DNA of 64,000 bases, taken from contig JAFYGI010000050.1 in the NCBI GenBank assembly GCA_017543265.1, positions 1 through 64,000 on the forward strand, given 5' to 3'. The notes below the pieces were generated by a model. It saw only the letters and a program-made list of their open reading frames with translations. It was not told the DNA's origin and did not search any database. The position numbers and the translations under genes were made by a program. The DNA comes from Bacillota bacterium (GTDB taxonomy: Bacteria > Bacillota > Clostridia > Lachnospirales > CAG-274). This document shows positions 28,444 to 37,903 of this stretch, in pieces (position 1 is the stretch's first letter; each line of letters starts with the position of its first letter).

Positions 28444-29100
28444 ATGGAAAACAACGAACTTACGCCAAAGCAAAGGGCGCAGTATATATGGGATTATTAC
28501 AAGCTGCATATTATCGGCGTGCTGGTGCTTATCGCGCTTGCGGCTTGGGGCATAAACAATTATATACTGCATCCCGCGCCCGAGCTTTGCTGCGGCATAG
28601 CGATATACGGCCCGCATATCAGCGCTGAAAGCGTGGATGCGCTTGAAAACACGGTCACGGCGCAGATAACGAGCCCCGATGAAAACCTGACGGCCGAGGT
28701 GGACAATTTTTTCTTCACCGAGGGTCAGGGCAGCGAGGACAAGCTTCAGGACAGAAATATGCTGGATAAGTTTTACACCTATCTTTATGCCCTGCAGCTG
28801 GATATATTCATAGGCACAAAGGAGGACACCCTTGCCTGTGTCAAGGCGGATTTTGTGGAAACGGCGGACAAGTATATCCCCGCCGAGCAGATGGAGGCCT
28901 ACGAAAAGGACGGCCGCCTGCTTTACGGCAAGGACAGCGACGATAAAGAACAAATGCCCTATGCCGTGGAACTGAAAAACAGTGCGCTTTTAAAAAGTAT
29001 GGATATTTTGCAGGACGATACCTATTATATCTGCTTTATACCCGTAACGGGCAGGGAGGAAAGGGCAAAAAAAGCTGCACAGCTGTTTTTGGGAGAGTAA
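28444..29100 (+). CDS. Membrane-anchored hypothetical protein (218 aa)
   Basis: Not recognised. A short cytoplasmic N-terminus (LTPKQRAQYIWDYYK) leads into one membrane helix (about residues 20-40, LHIIGVLVLIALAAWG) and an acidic extracytoplasmic domain rich in Asp/Glu. The YIWDYYK-x-H start is seen in other single-helix proteins of Clostridia. It lies between the DUF6062 gene (1 bp) and the second yfhO (3 bp), so it is probably part of the same envelope-related operon. Start ATG at 28444 behind GAGGAAT. Confidence 0.6.
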   Translation: MENNELTPKQRAQYIWDYYKLHIIGVLVLIALAAWGINNYILHPAPELCCGIAIYGPHISAESVDALENTVTAQITSPDENLTAEVDNFFFTEGQGSEDKLQDRNMLDKFYTYLYALQLDIFIGTKEDTLACVKADFVETADKYIPAEQMEAYEKDGRLLYGKDSDDKEQMPYAVELKNSALLKSMDILQDDTYYICFIPVTGREERAKKAAQLFLGE

Positions 29101-29103
29101 AAA

Positions 29104-31752
29104 ATGCCAATACAAAAAAAAGACACTTTTTTTAAAAAAGAATATGTCATTTCATTTTGTCTGCCCGTGCTTTTTTTGCTGGCGGCCTTTGCCATGGCGG
29201 GGATATATCCGTTTGGCGGTCTGAGTATGGCCGCGGGGGATATGCGCGAGCAGTATATCGACCTTTTGTATGCCTTTTTTAAAAAGCTTGGGCACGGCGA
29301 AAATTTTTTTGTGCTCAACGAATCGCGTATGGGGGTAAACCTTTACACAAACGAGATATCGCTTCTGGCCGACCCCCTGAAATGGATATTGTTTGCGGTC
29401 GGAGCGGAGGATATCCCCGCGGCGCTTGAACTTATTTATCTTATAAAGACGGGGACCGCGGGACTGTGTGCCTGCGTGTTTTTGGACAGGAGCCGCACGG
29501 TGAATATAGATATAAGGCTGTGTGCGGCCTTTGGGGTGCTTTACGCACTTAATATGTTTAGCATCATATCGAGCATAAACTTTTTCTGGGCGGATAATGT
29601 CCTGCTGTTGCCGCTGTGCTTTTGGGGCATTGAAAAAATGATACTGGACGGGGATATGCGCCTGTTTGCGGCCGTTTATACAATATGCGTGGCCATAGGT
29701 TTCTATATGGCATATATCACGGGCATGATGTGCCTTGTGTATTTTATATATGTTTTTGTGCTGACGGGCGGCAAAAAATTCGCTTCGCCGTTTTTTATGC
29801 TTATTGTATCGGTTTTTATCGCGGCGGCGCTGAGTGCATTTATACTGCTGCCGTCGGCAAAGCTTTTGCTGGATAATTTTACGGATAAGGTGGCGGAGGA
29901 TGCCGTCGGGAGCTTTGTGCGCTTCTATCCCACGCAAATATGCCGCGGGCTGCTTTTTGTGGAGAACGGCTCGCCGCTTATAAACACAACGCTGGATATT
30001 TTTGCGGGCATTATGCCGCTTTATATGACGGTGCTTTTGCTGTTTTCTGGTGCGGACAAAAAGGAGCGCATACTTACGTTCTGCGTTTGCCTGTTCTTTG
30101 TGATTTCGCTTTTGATAAGAAAATTATATGTGTTTTTGCATTTCTTCGGCGAGCCTGCTGCCTTTGAGTGCAGGTATGCCTTTGCAATGTCGCTGTTTCT
30201 GATTATATTTTCGGCAAGAGCAGTTATGCACGCCGACAAGATAAAAAAATGGGCGCGTGCGGCGGCAGCGGCGGCTGTGCTGTGTGCGGCCGTGTTGGGG
30301 TTCAAGGACTGCGCCGGGGCGTATTATTATAAATTTGCGTTATGGGCAGCGGTCTTGTGTGTTTTGTACGCCCTTTTTGCCGCAAGGACAAAAAAGGCCG
30401 CTCTTGCGGTGTTTGTCTGTGCTGTGCTGGCGGATGCGGCCGTTATACCCGCTGCGGGCATAAATGTCATAAAAACCTTTATCGGCTATGAGCAAAACGG
30501 TGCGGCCGCCGACTATATCGGAAGGATAGCCGCCCTAACAAGCGGTGCGGACACAGACGGGTGCAGGATGTGCGACCTTTATGCCGCGGGCAGGATGATA
30601 AATCTGCGTGCGGGTTACAGCGCGGCGGATGCGTTTATCTCGGCGGTAAACAAAAGGACGGACAGGTTTGCCGTGAGCATGGGTCTGCACAGCGTGTCGG
30701 ACGGCAAGTATTTAAGCTGTGCGGACAACAGCGTTGTCAGCGACAGTATTTTCGGCATAAGGTATATAATGGCATCGGACAAAAGCAGGCTTGCCGAGGA
30801 CATTTCGGGCAGGAAGATATATATGCCCGACGGTGCAAGGCTGAACTCGCCCCTGTATACCATGGTGCGGGAAAACGAAAAATCCGTTATGTACGAAAAC
30901 AAGACAGCGTTCCCGCTTATGTTTGCGGCGGACGAAGGTGTTATATACTGTGACAGGGACTTTTACGATGCGGATATCATATCGGGAGCCTGCCTTAATG
31001 AGCAGACCTTTATAAATGCGGTGCTTTCGGAAGATGCAAGCTATTTTGACATATACTACGACATAGGCGATGCCCTTTGCATAAACGGCAGTACGGATGT
31101 GGCAGATGGGGCTTATTACAGGCTTACCGCAGATGAAAACGCCGAAAAAAGTGCTGCTGTGTACAAATTCACCGCAGAAAAGGACGGCGAGTATATCGTA
31201 AATTTCTTTATGGACAACAAATCTCTTGGGGAAAGCTATAACAGCTATATCCTTACCGTCAACGGTGCGGCGCTGAGTGACGACCACCTTAAAAACAACC
31301 TTGTAAAGGACATTGGCTATTTTAAGGCGGGAGACGAGATAGAGATAGGCATAATATCCCAAAGACCCGAGCTGGTCTTTGCCGAGCCCTGTGTTTTGCG
31401 GCTTGACACAAAGGCCTTTGAAAGGGCGGCGGAGGCTGTGCAAGAAAGAGGCTTAAAGGATATACGCCTTGAAAAGGGCAACTATACCGCCGGGTCCGAT
31501 TTTGACGAAAACCGCTTTGTATTTACGTCCATAGGTTATGACGAGGGCTATACCGTTTATATCGACGGCAAAAAAACACAAAGCATTGCCGCCGCAGATG
31601 CCATGCTGGGCTTTTATGTACCTGCGGGAGAGCATGATATAAAAATAGACTATGTAAGCCCCCTTGCAAAGGAGGGCGCATATATATCGCTGTTTTCGGC
31701 TGCCGCGCTTGCGGGCTTTCTGGCGGTAAGACACAAAAAAAGGCGCATATAG
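29104..31752 (+). CDS. YfhO family multi-pass membrane protein, second copy (882 aa)
   Basis: Paralogue of the protein at 69-2723 with the same plan: about 12 helices in the first half, then a long extracytoplasmic part with the family ending FTSIGYDEGYTVYIDGKK... and a final helix with a basic tail (KKRR). YfhO proteins are linked to glycosylation of wall polymers. It is last in an operon with the DUF6062 and membrane-anchored proteins, and its stop codon lies in the loop of a bidirectional terminator hairpin. Start ATG at 29104 behind GGGAGAG. Confidence 0.85.
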   Translation: MPIQKKDTFFKKEYVISFCLPVLFLLAAFAMAGIYPFGGLSMAAGDMREQYIDLLYAFFKKLGHGENFFVLNESRMGVNLYTNEISLLADPLKWILFAVGAEDIPAALELIYLIKTGTAGLCACVFLDRSRTVNIDIRLCAAFGVLYALNMFSIISSINFFWADNVLLLPLCFWGIEKMILDGDMRLFAAVYTICVAIGFYMAYITGMMCLVYFIYVFVLTGGKKFASPFFMLIVSVFIAAALSAFILLPSAKLLLDNFTDKVAEDAVGSFVRFYPTQICRGLLFVENGSPLINTTLDIFAGIMPLYMTVLLLFSGADKKERILTFCVCLFFVISLLIRKLYVFLHFFGEPAAFECRYAFAMSLFLIIFSARAVMHADKIKKWARAAAAAAVLCAAVLGFKDCAGAYYYKFALWAAVLCVLYALFAARTKKAALAVFVCAVLADAAVIPAAGINVIKTFIGYEQNGAAADYIGRIAALTSGADTDGCRMCDLYAAGRMINLRAGYSAADAFISAVNKRTDRFAVSMGLHSVSDGKYLSCADNSVVSDSIFGIRYIMASDKSRLAEDISGRKIYMPDGARLNSPLYTMVRENEKSVMYENKTAFPLMFAADEGVIYCDRDFYDADIISGACLNEQTFINAVLSEDASYFDIYYDIGDALCINGSTDVADGAYYRLTADENAEKSAAVYKFTAEKDGEYIVNFFMDNKSLGESYNSYILTVNGAALSDDHLKNNLVKDIGYFKAGDEIEIGIISQRPELVFAEPCVLRLDTKAFERAAEAVQERGLKDIRLEKGNYTAGSDFDENRFVFTSIGYDEGYTVYIDGKKTQSIAAADAMLGFYVPAGEHDIKIDYVSPLAKEGAYISLFSAAALAGFLAVRHKKRRI

Positions 31753-31765
31753 CGCCCTTTTGTTG
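31742..31765. terminator. Bidirectional terminator shared by convergent genes
   Basis: GGCGC (31742-31746) pairs with GCGCC (31752-31756). On the minus strand the stem is followed by seven T, ending the 59-residue gene; on the plus strand it is followed by CTTTTG. The plus-strand stop codon lies within the hairpin. Confidence 0.6.
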
Positions 31766-31773
31766 AAATAATA

Positions 31774-31953
31774 TCAGCAGTTGTTTTCGCAGATGCCGTT
31801 CACGCCGTTATTGCCAAAGCAGAAGATAATAAGCAAAATTATTATCCATGTGCTGTCACCCGAGCCTAAAAAGCCGTTTAAGCAGCCTAAGCCGTTGTTG
31901 CCCGAAAGGAGCAGCAATATAATGATGATCCAGATGTAGTTGTTATTGTTCAT
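31774..31953 (-). CDS. Small hydrophobic Asn/Gly-rich protein (59 aa)
   Basis: Not recognised. Two very hydrophobic stretches (IIIILLLL and IIILLIIF) alternate with Asn- and Gly-rich turns, and Cys residues lie near the C-terminus (GICENNC). Small proteins of this sort in spore formers are often spore-coat or sporulation-related, but that is inference. The start is ATG at 31953 behind GGAGG. A sigma-E-like -10 (CATACAAT, minus strand at 31984-31991) with an upstream ATATT lies before it. Confidence 0.6.
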   Translation of the reverse strand: MNNNNYIWIIIILLLLSGNNGLGCLNGFLGSGDSTWIIILLIIFCFGNNGVNGICENNC

Positions 31954-32039
31954 AACGACCTCCAAAATTTAATTTACGTTTTAATTGTATGCGCAATTTT
32001 TTTAATATTGCCTGTACACTATAAGAAAGGAAAATTTTT

Positions 32040-32705
32040 ATGCAAAAACTTTCGGCGCGTCTCGAATGTATCGCAGGTGCGGTAAAGCCCTGCACATCTG
32101 CGGCGGATATCGGCACGGATCATGGGTATATACCGATATACCTTTGTATGAACGATATTGTCGGCTTTGCAGTTGCGGGTGACGTGAGCAGGGGCTCGGC
32201 ACAAAAGGCGCTTGATAACGTGCGTGCCTGCGGTCTTTCGGACAGGATAAGCGTGCGCGTGGGCGACGGTATAAAAATACTTCGTCCCGAGGATAAGACC
32301 GAGTGTATAATTATCGCGGGCATGGGCGGTATGCTTATGTGCGATATACTTTCGGGCGGAGATATATCGGGCGTAAAGCAGCTTGTACTGCAGCCGCAGA
32401 AGGATATACCCGCCGTCAGACGCTATATACACGGCGCAGGCTTTAAAATAGAGAATGAAATCATGATTTATGAAGATAATAAGTATTATAACATTATCAG
32501 CGCGGTAAGGGGCAGCGAGGAATACACGCCGCTTGAATATGCGCTTGGCAGGATACTTTTAAATAACGGGGATGCCGTGCTTAAAACATGGCTCGAAAAA
32601 GAGATAAAAAGGTCGGAAAAGCTGATGCCGTCCGTGAACGAAAAAAGGCGCGAAGAGCTTGAAAATATGCTGGCCGTATATAGGGAGGGAATGAAATGCT
32701 TGTAA
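32040..32705 (+). CDS. trmK: tRNA (adenine(22)-N(1))-methyltransferase TrmK (221 aa)
   Basis: SAM-dependent enzyme that makes m1A22 in bacterial tRNAs. The SAM-binding loop ADIGTDHGYIPIYL is near residues 22-35, and IIAGMGGMLM and LQPQKDIPAVR, typical of the family, follow. The C-terminal region is helical and charged. The Nif3-like gene overlaps its end by 10 bp, the usual trmK-nif3 pairing of Firmicutes. Start ATG behind GAAAGGA. Confidence 0.92.
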   Translation: MQKLSARLECIAGAVKPCTSAADIGTDHGYIPIYLCMNDIVGFAVAGDVSRGSAQKALDNVRACGLSDRISVRVGDGIKILRPEDKTECIIIAGMGGMLMCDILSGGDISGVKQLVLQPQKDIPAVRRYIHGAGFKIENEIMIYEDNKYYNIISAVRGSEEYTPLEYALGRILLNNGDAVLKTWLEKEIKRSEKLMPSVNEKRREELENMLAVYREGMKCL

Positions 32706-33496
32706 AAGATGTTGTAAATATAATAGAGCAGCTTGCGCCGCCGTCACTTGCGGAGGGCTGGGACAATGTGGGTCTGCTTGTGGGCGACGGGGATGCCGTG
32801 TGCAAAAAAATACTTTTTGCGCTTGACGCAACGGACGAGGTCATCGCGGAGGCGGCCGCAGCGGGCGCGGATATGATAGTGACCCATCACCCGATAATTT
32901 TTAAGGGGGTCAATGCGCTGAATACCTCTACGGCACTTGGCAGAAGACTTTTAAAGCTTGTGAAAAACGATATTGCGGTCTACTGTGCGCATACAAGCCT
33001 TGATATTGCACAGGGCGGCACAAATGACATACTTGCACAGCTTATCGGCCTTAAGGACGTACAGGGGCTGATGCAGACGGAAAACGGTATGCTTGGGCGT
33101 GTGGGCGATTTGGAGGAAAAAACGACCTTAAAGGCGCTGACAAACAAGCTGATAAAGGCACTCGGTATGCCTGCTGCAAATGTGACGGGCTCACCCGAAA
33201 CGGAGGTTTTAAGGGTGGGGCTCTGTACGGGCAGCGGTGCGGACAGGGACTTTATGCTGGCGGCAAAAAATGCGCTGTGCGACGTTTATATAACGGGGGA
33301 TGTAAAGTACCATGAGGCACAGTTTGCGCAGGATATAGGGCTTTGTCTTATAGATGCCACCCATTATTATACGGAAAGTATAGCTATGCCGCGCGTATGT
33401 GCCTATGTAAGGGAGCACAGCGGCCTTGAATGTGTTGTAACAGACACGAACGGCGAAAGCTTTAAAACCGTGACAGCGGACACTACGGGAGAATAA
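32696..33496 (+). CDS. Nif3-like dinuclear metal centre protein (266 aa)
   Basis: Member of the NIF3/YqfO family, ring-shaped proteins with a two-metal site; some act as GTP cyclohydrolase I type 2-like or have no proven reaction. Metal ligands visible are the THHPIIF pair and, near the C-terminus, DATHYYTE. It lacks the long inserted middle domain of YqfO, giving the short form. Overlaps trmK and sits 1 bp before an M16 peptidase gene, so the three are one operon. Confidence 0.9.
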   Translation: MLVKDVVNIIEQLAPPSLAEGWDNVGLLVGDGDAVCKKILFALDATDEVIAEAAAAGADMIVTHHPIIFKGVNALNTSTALGRRLLKLVKNDIAVYCAHTSLDIAQGGTNDILAQLIGLKDVQGLMQTENGMLGRVGDLEEKTTLKALTNKLIKALGMPAANVTGSPETEVLRVGLCTGSGADRDFMLAAKNALCDVYITGDVKYHEAQFAQDIGLCLIDATHYYTESIAMPRVCAYVREHSGLECVVTDTNGESFKTVTADTTGE

Positions 33497-33497
33497 A

Positions 33498-34712
33498 ATG
33501 GAAACTGTAAAATTTAAAAACGGCGTTACGCTTGTAACGGAAAAATTTTATAATATACGCAGCGTGGCGGCGGGGATATATGTAAAAAACGGCTCGCTCA
33601 ACGAGACCGCACAGCAAAACGGCATTTCTCACTTTATAGAGCATATGCTTTTCAAAGGCACGAAAAACCGCAGCGCAAGACAGCTTGCAATAGAAATGGA
33701 CAGGGCGGGCGGTCAGCTTAATGCCTATACCACCAAGGAGTATACCTGTTTTTATACAAAGGTGCTGGACGACTGCTTTGAAAATGCCTTTGACATACTG
33801 GCGGATATGTACTTCAACTCGGTTTTTGACGAGAACGAGATAAGGCGTGAAAGAGGTGTTATAGACGAGGAGATAGATATGTACGAGGATACGCCCGACG
33901 ACCTTGTGCACGACAATCTGCAAAATGCGGTGTGGCGCGGTACGGGTCTCGGCCGCACGGTGCTCGGTACGCATGAGAGCATATCGCATTTTACACATGA
34001 CACCTTTACGGATTATATGCAAAAAAACTACCGCCCCGACAATACGGTCATCTCCGTAGCGGGAAATATTGACCATGAAGCGGTGGCAAAACTGGCGGAA
34101 AAATATTTCGGCGCATACTACCGCGAAAATACGGCGGAAAAAATAAAAAACGACAATATCTATACGCCCTCTGTTGTGACGTGCAAAAAGGAAATAGAGC
34201 AGCAGCATATCTGCATTGCGTTCAGGGGCGTGTCGCAGCACAGTGCGGATATACAGACAATGACGCTTTTAAATACCATACTCGGCGGCAGCATGAGCTC
34301 GCTTTTGTTCCAGAAGGTGCGCGAGGAACAGGGACTCGCCTACAGCATATATTCCTATCATTCGGTCTATGCCGATTCGGGGCTTTTCAGCGTTTATGCG
34401 GGCTTTAACCGCGAAAATCACGACAGCGTGAAAAAGACCGTTTTTGACGTGCTGTACGGCTTTTCGTCCGGCTTTGACGATGAGGCCGCAGTCAAGGATG
34501 CAAAGCAGCAGCTTATAAATAACTACCTTATGGGGCTTGAAAACACATCTACCGTTATGGGCGCAAACGGCAGGGCAATGCTTATAAAGGGCAGGGTCAA
34601 CACAAGGGAAGAGGCTGTTGCCAAAATACAGGGCATAAGTATCGGGATGCTTAAAGACCTTGCGGGCAGGATATTTCTGGAGGGCAGTGAAAGTATCTCC
34701 GTAGTGGGATAG
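33498..34712 (+). CDS. M16 family zinc peptidase, processing-peptidase type (404 aa)
   Basis: Pitrilysin-type peptidase of the B. subtilis MlpA/YmxG kind. The inverted zinc motif HFIEH is near residue 47, followed by the third ligand region ERGVIDEEIDMYED. The second, inactive half domain ends the protein. The length is normal for the family. Last gene of the trmK-nif3 operon, followed by a terminator hairpin at 34748-34774. Confidence 0.9.
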   Translation: METVKFKNGVTLVTEKFYNIRSVAAGIYVKNGSLNETAQQNGISHFIEHMLFKGTKNRSARQLAIEMDRAGGQLNAYTTKEYTCFYTKVLDDCFENAFDILADMYFNSVFDENEIRRERGVIDEEIDMYEDTPDDLVHDNLQNAVWRGTGLGRTVLGTHESISHFTHDTFTDYMQKNYRPDNTVISVAGNIDHEAVAKLAEKYFGAYYRENTAEKIKNDNIYTPSVVTCKKEIEQQHICIAFRGVSQHSADIQTMTLLNTILGGSMSSLLFQKVREEQGLAYSIYSYHSVYADSGLFSVYAGFNRENHDSVKKTVFDVLYGFSSGFDDEAAVKDAKQQLINNYLMGLENTSTVMGANGRAMLIKGRVNTREEAVAKIQGISIGMLKDLAGRIFLEGSESISVVG

Positions 34713-34747
34713 TTATATCAATAAACGGATAAAAAATATTATGTTAA

Positions 34748-34780
34748 AAAGCTGCCGCATTAAGCAGCAGCTTTATTATT
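34748..34780. terminator. Terminator between convergent M16 and ktrA genes
   Basis: AAAGCTGC (34748-34755) pairs with GCAGCTTT (34767-34774), with A/T-rich flanks on both sides, so it may serve both strands. ktrA stops within its right flank at 34776. Confidence 0.65.
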
Positions 34781-35420
34781 TAAAACATTTTTTTATGGAT
34801 TTGATACTGCCCGCCACAAGCAGCCTGTCGTTTGATTTAAGCTGCATATCGGGGTTTATCTCTATTATTACATGGCCGTTGGCTTTGATGCCTACGATAT
34901 TAAGGTTGTATCTGCGCCTTATATCCAGCTCTGAAATACTTTTGCCAACCCAGCTTTCGGGCGGCTCTATCTCGAAAATGGCGCAGGAATTGTCAAGCTC
35001 TATATAGTCAAATATATGGTCGGAGCTGTATCTTATGGCTGTCCATTCCGCAAGCTGCTTTTCGGGATATATTATCTGATCCGCGCCGTTGCGCAGCAGA
35101 AACTTTGCGTGTACATTGCTTGATGCACGCGATACGACAAAGGCCGCACCCATATCCTTTAAAAGCGATGTTACCTGCAGGGAGTTCTGAAAATCGTCGC
35201 CTATTGCAACTATGCAAAGGTCAAAGCTTTTTATGCCAAGTGTTTTTACAAACTGGGCATTTGCGGCATTGCCTATAAGCGCGTCCGTTACATAGGGCAA
35301 AACGGCGTTTACGTTATCCTCCTTTTCGTCTACAGCCATTACCTGATGTCCCAGCTCGTTAAGCTTTTTTATGGTGTTTCTGCCAAACCTGCCAAGACCT
35401 ATTACCAATACGGATTTCAT
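34776..35420 (-). CDS. ktrA: Potassium uptake regulatory subunit KtrA/TrkA type (214 aa)
   Basis: Cytoplasmic gating ring subunit of the Ktr/Trk K+ transporter. The RCK-N nucleotide-binding fold starts VLVIGLGRFGRNT, with the acidic AVDEKEDNV after strand 2, and an RCK-C (TrkA-C) domain follows (VGKSISELDIRRRYNLNIVG). The start is ATG at 35420, 6 nt after GGAGGTG. It lies 21 bp after ktrB, so the two are one operon. Confidence 0.93.
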   Translation of the reverse strand: MKSVLVIGLGRFGRNTIKKLNELGHQVMAVDEKEDNVNAVLPYVTDALIGNAANAQFVKTLGIKSFDLCIVAIGDDFQNSLQVTSLLKDMGAAFVVSRASSNVHAKFLLRNGADQIIYPEKQLAEWTAIRYSSDHIFDYIELDNSCAIFEIEPPESWVGKSISELDIRRRYNLNIVGIKANGHVIIEINPDMQLKSNDRLLVAGSIKSIKKCFK

Positions 35421-35441
35421 ATCATCCACCTCCGGAATTTA

Positions 35442-36773
35442 TCAGCCGACACCCACATTCTCCAGCGGGAGCCTTGCGTTTGCCGTGTTTGTTTTTGAAA
35501 CGGCGGCAAAAATAAGTGTAAGACCGCCGACTCTGCCAAAAAACATTAAAAACATTATTATACAGCGTGATATCATGCTAAGCTTTGTCGTCAGCCCGAG
35601 TGTAAGCCCGACTGTCGCAATGGCCGATGCCGACTCAAACATACAGCCGAGAAGCGGCAGGCCGTCAAGCCTGCTTATTATAAGCGAGGAAACGGCAAAC
35701 AGCATAAGATACATATAAAATACCGCCGCCGCGCTGTGTATGGTTTCTGCGGCCAGTCGTCTGTTATATGCCGTTGCATCCTTGCGCCGCATAAAAATCG
35801 AAAATGCGGATACGGTAAGCACGGCAACGGTCGTCATTTTCATACCGCCTGCGGTGGAGCCGGTTGAACCGCCGATAAGCATAAGCAGTATCGTTACGGT
35901 CACGCCCGCGCTGCTCATCTTGGTAAGGTCGGCGGTATTAAAGCCCGCTGTACGCGGCGTTACGGTCTGAAAGGCCGAAAGCAGTATACGCTGTTTTAAC
36001 GGGAACTGCGCAAATTCCCCAAAGAAAAAGTATATAAACGGCAATATCAGCAATACCGCCGTTGTGGTCAAAACCAGCTTGCTTTGCAGGCTGTATTTTT
36101 TTATTGTAAGCTTATTGCGCTTTATATCGTCAAGCGTGCCAAAGCCTATGCCGCCCACCAGTATCAGCGCCATAAGGGTCACATTTACCGATATGACATC
36201 GCTGTAGGACGTCATCGAGGAAAACTGCTCCTTTTCGCCCATAAGGTCAAAGCCTGCGTTGCAAAAGGCGGATACCGAGTGGAAAACAGAGTAGCCCAGC
36301 CCTTTTAAAAAGCCGAATTCGCCCATAAACGCGGGCATAAGGAAAAGTGCGCCCAGACCCTCGGCAATAAGTACGGTACGGACTATGAAATATGTATAGT
36401 TCACAATGCCGCCAATATGCGCCGCCGATACCGACTCCTGCATAACGGCACGCTGTTTCAGGCCTATCTTTTTTTCAAAGGTGGCAGCCGTTATGATGTA
36501 AACGGTTATTATGCCCATGCCGCCTATCTGTATAAGCAAAAGTATCACGCATTTGCCGAATACAGACCAATACACGGCGGTATCACGCACCACAAGCCCC
36601 GTAACGCATACGGCAGAGGTGGAGGTGAACAGCGCATCTGCAAAGGATGCACCGCTTGCGCCCCTTGTGGATATGGGCAGCATCAAAAGCAATGCACCCG
36701 TCATTATCAGCGAAAAAAACGCAATTATTATTATCTGAAAGGCAGTAAGATGAAATTTGCTTTTTACCGTCAT
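35442..36773 (-). CDS. ktrB: Potassium uptake channel subunit KtrB/TrkH type (443 aa)
   Basis: Membrane K+/Na+ symport or channel subunit with four fused two-helix-plus-pore units. Four selectivity-filter loops can be seen: STSAVCVTGL, SVSAFCNAGF, TVTPRTAGF and SASAIATVGL, each with the conserved Gly. It works with KtrA, encoded just downstream. The start is ATG at 36773 behind GGAGGAT. The DAHP synthase gene lies 36 bp upstream on the same strand, with no promoter or terminator recognised between them. Confidence 0.94.
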   Translation of the reverse strand: MTVKSKFHLTAFQIIIIAFFSLIMTGALLLMLPISTRGASGASFADALFTSTSAVCVTGLVVRDTAVYWSVFGKCVILLLIQIGGMGIITVYIITAATFEKKIGLKQRAVMQESVSAAHIGGIVNYTYFIVRTVLIAEGLGALFLMPAFMGEFGFLKGLGYSVFHSVSAFCNAGFDLMGEKEQFSSMTSYSDVISVNVTLMALILVGGIGFGTLDDIKRNKLTIKKYSLQSKLVLTTTAVLLILPFIYFFFGEFAQFPLKQRILLSAFQTVTPRTAGFNTADLTKMSSAGVTVTILLMLIGGSTGSTAGGMKMTTVAVLTVSAFSIFMRRKDATAYNRRLAAETIHSAAAVFYMYLMLFAVSSLIISRLDGLPLLGCMFESASAIATVGLTLGLTTKLSMISRCIIMFLMFFGRVGGLTLIFAAVSKTNTANARLPLENVGVG

Positions 36774-36809
36774 TTTGTTATCCTCCGTATGTCCCGCGGG
36801 GAAAGATCA

Positions 36810-37841
36810 TCATACCCTGTCGGCTATGTCCAAAAGAAGATCCCTTGTGTCCTCAAAGCCAAGGCAGGGGTCTGTTATGCTCTTGCCGTAGATATGTGTC
36901 TCGCTGCCGCTCTGGCTGCCCTCAACAAGATAGCTTTCTATCATAACGCCCTTGACCATATCGCGGATATAGTCGTTGTAGCTGCGGGAGTGGAGTATCT
37001 CCTTGACTATCCTGGGTTGCTCAAAGTATTTCTTGCCGGAGTTTGAATGGTTTGCATCCACAATAACGGTGTGATTTTTAAAATCGCCCTCTATAAACTT
37101 GCTGTAGGCAAGTATAAGGTCCTCGTAATGGTAGTTGGGCAGGTTGTTGCCGTGCTTGTTTACCGAGCCACGCATAATCGCGTGTGCAAGCGGATTGCCC
37201 GTGGTCTGTACCTCGTGGCCGTTATAGAGAAAGTTGTGCGAATGCTGTGCGGCCTTGATGCTGTTGAACATAACGGTAAGGTCGCCGCTGGTGGGGTTTT
37301 TCATGCCCACGGCGCAGTCGATGCCGCTTGCCGTAAGGCGGTGCTGCTGGTTTTCAACACTTCTTGCGCCTATGGCGATATAGCTTAAAAGATCCTCCAC
37401 AAACGGCAGGTTTGAGGGGTAGAGCATTTCGTCGGCAATAGGCATACCCGTTTCGGCGATAACACGGATAAACATTTTTCTTATGGCAAGTATGCCCTCA
37501 AGCATATTAGGTGCCTTGTTGGGGTCGGGCTGGTGCATCATGCCCTTGTAGCCCTCGCCCGTGGTGCGCGGCTTGCCCGTGTAGACGCGGGGCACGACAA
37601 GAAGTCTGTCGTTTACCTTGTCGCGTACCTCCGCAAGCTTATTCATATATTCCAAAACGGCATCTTCGTCGTCTGCCGAGCAGGGGCCGACAATAACTAT
37701 AAAACGCTTGTCCCTGCCCATTATAACATCTGCTATTTGCTTGTCGTTGTCCTTTTTTACCGCAGCCAGTTCCTCGCTTATGGGTATAAGAGATCGTATC
37801 GACTCGGGCGACGGAATGGCGCGTACATTTTTAAAACTCAT
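36810..37841 (-). CDS. aroF: 3-deoxy-7-phosphoheptulonate synthase, class I (343 aa)
   Basis: First enzyme of the shikimate pathway, joining phosphoenolpyruvate and erythrose 4-phosphate. IVGPCSADD, VPRVYTGKPRTT, GARSVENQQHR, GMKNPTSGD and VDANHSNSGK are class I (AroF/G/H) signatures. It is the short unregulated-looking type without an ACT domain; feedback control by an aromatic amino acid is possible but not readable. Start ATG at 37841 behind AAAGGAG. TATAAT on the minus strand (37874-37879) may be its -10, with a poor -35. Leads into ktrB-ktrA. Confidence 0.94.
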   Translation of the reverse strand: MSFKNVRAIPSPESIRSLIPISEELAAVKKDNDKQIADVIMGRDKRFIVIVGPCSADDEDAVLEYMNKLAEVRDKVNDRLLVVPRVYTGKPRTTGEGYKGMMHQPDPNKAPNMLEGILAIRKMFIRVIAETGMPIADEMLYPSNLPFVEDLLSYIAIGARSVENQQHRLTASGIDCAVGMKNPTSGDLTVMFNSIKAAQHSHNFLYNGHEVQTTGNPLAHAIMRGSVNKHGNNLPNYHYEDLILAYSKFIEGDFKNHTVIVDANHSNSGKKYFEQPRIVKEILHSRSYNDYIRDMVKGVMIESYLVEGSQSGSETHIYGKSITDPCLGFEDTRDLLLDIADRV

Positions 37842-37903
37842 ATAAATTCTCCTTTTGTATATCGTTATCCTTGATTATACTACATTATGGCATAAAAATA
37901 AAG

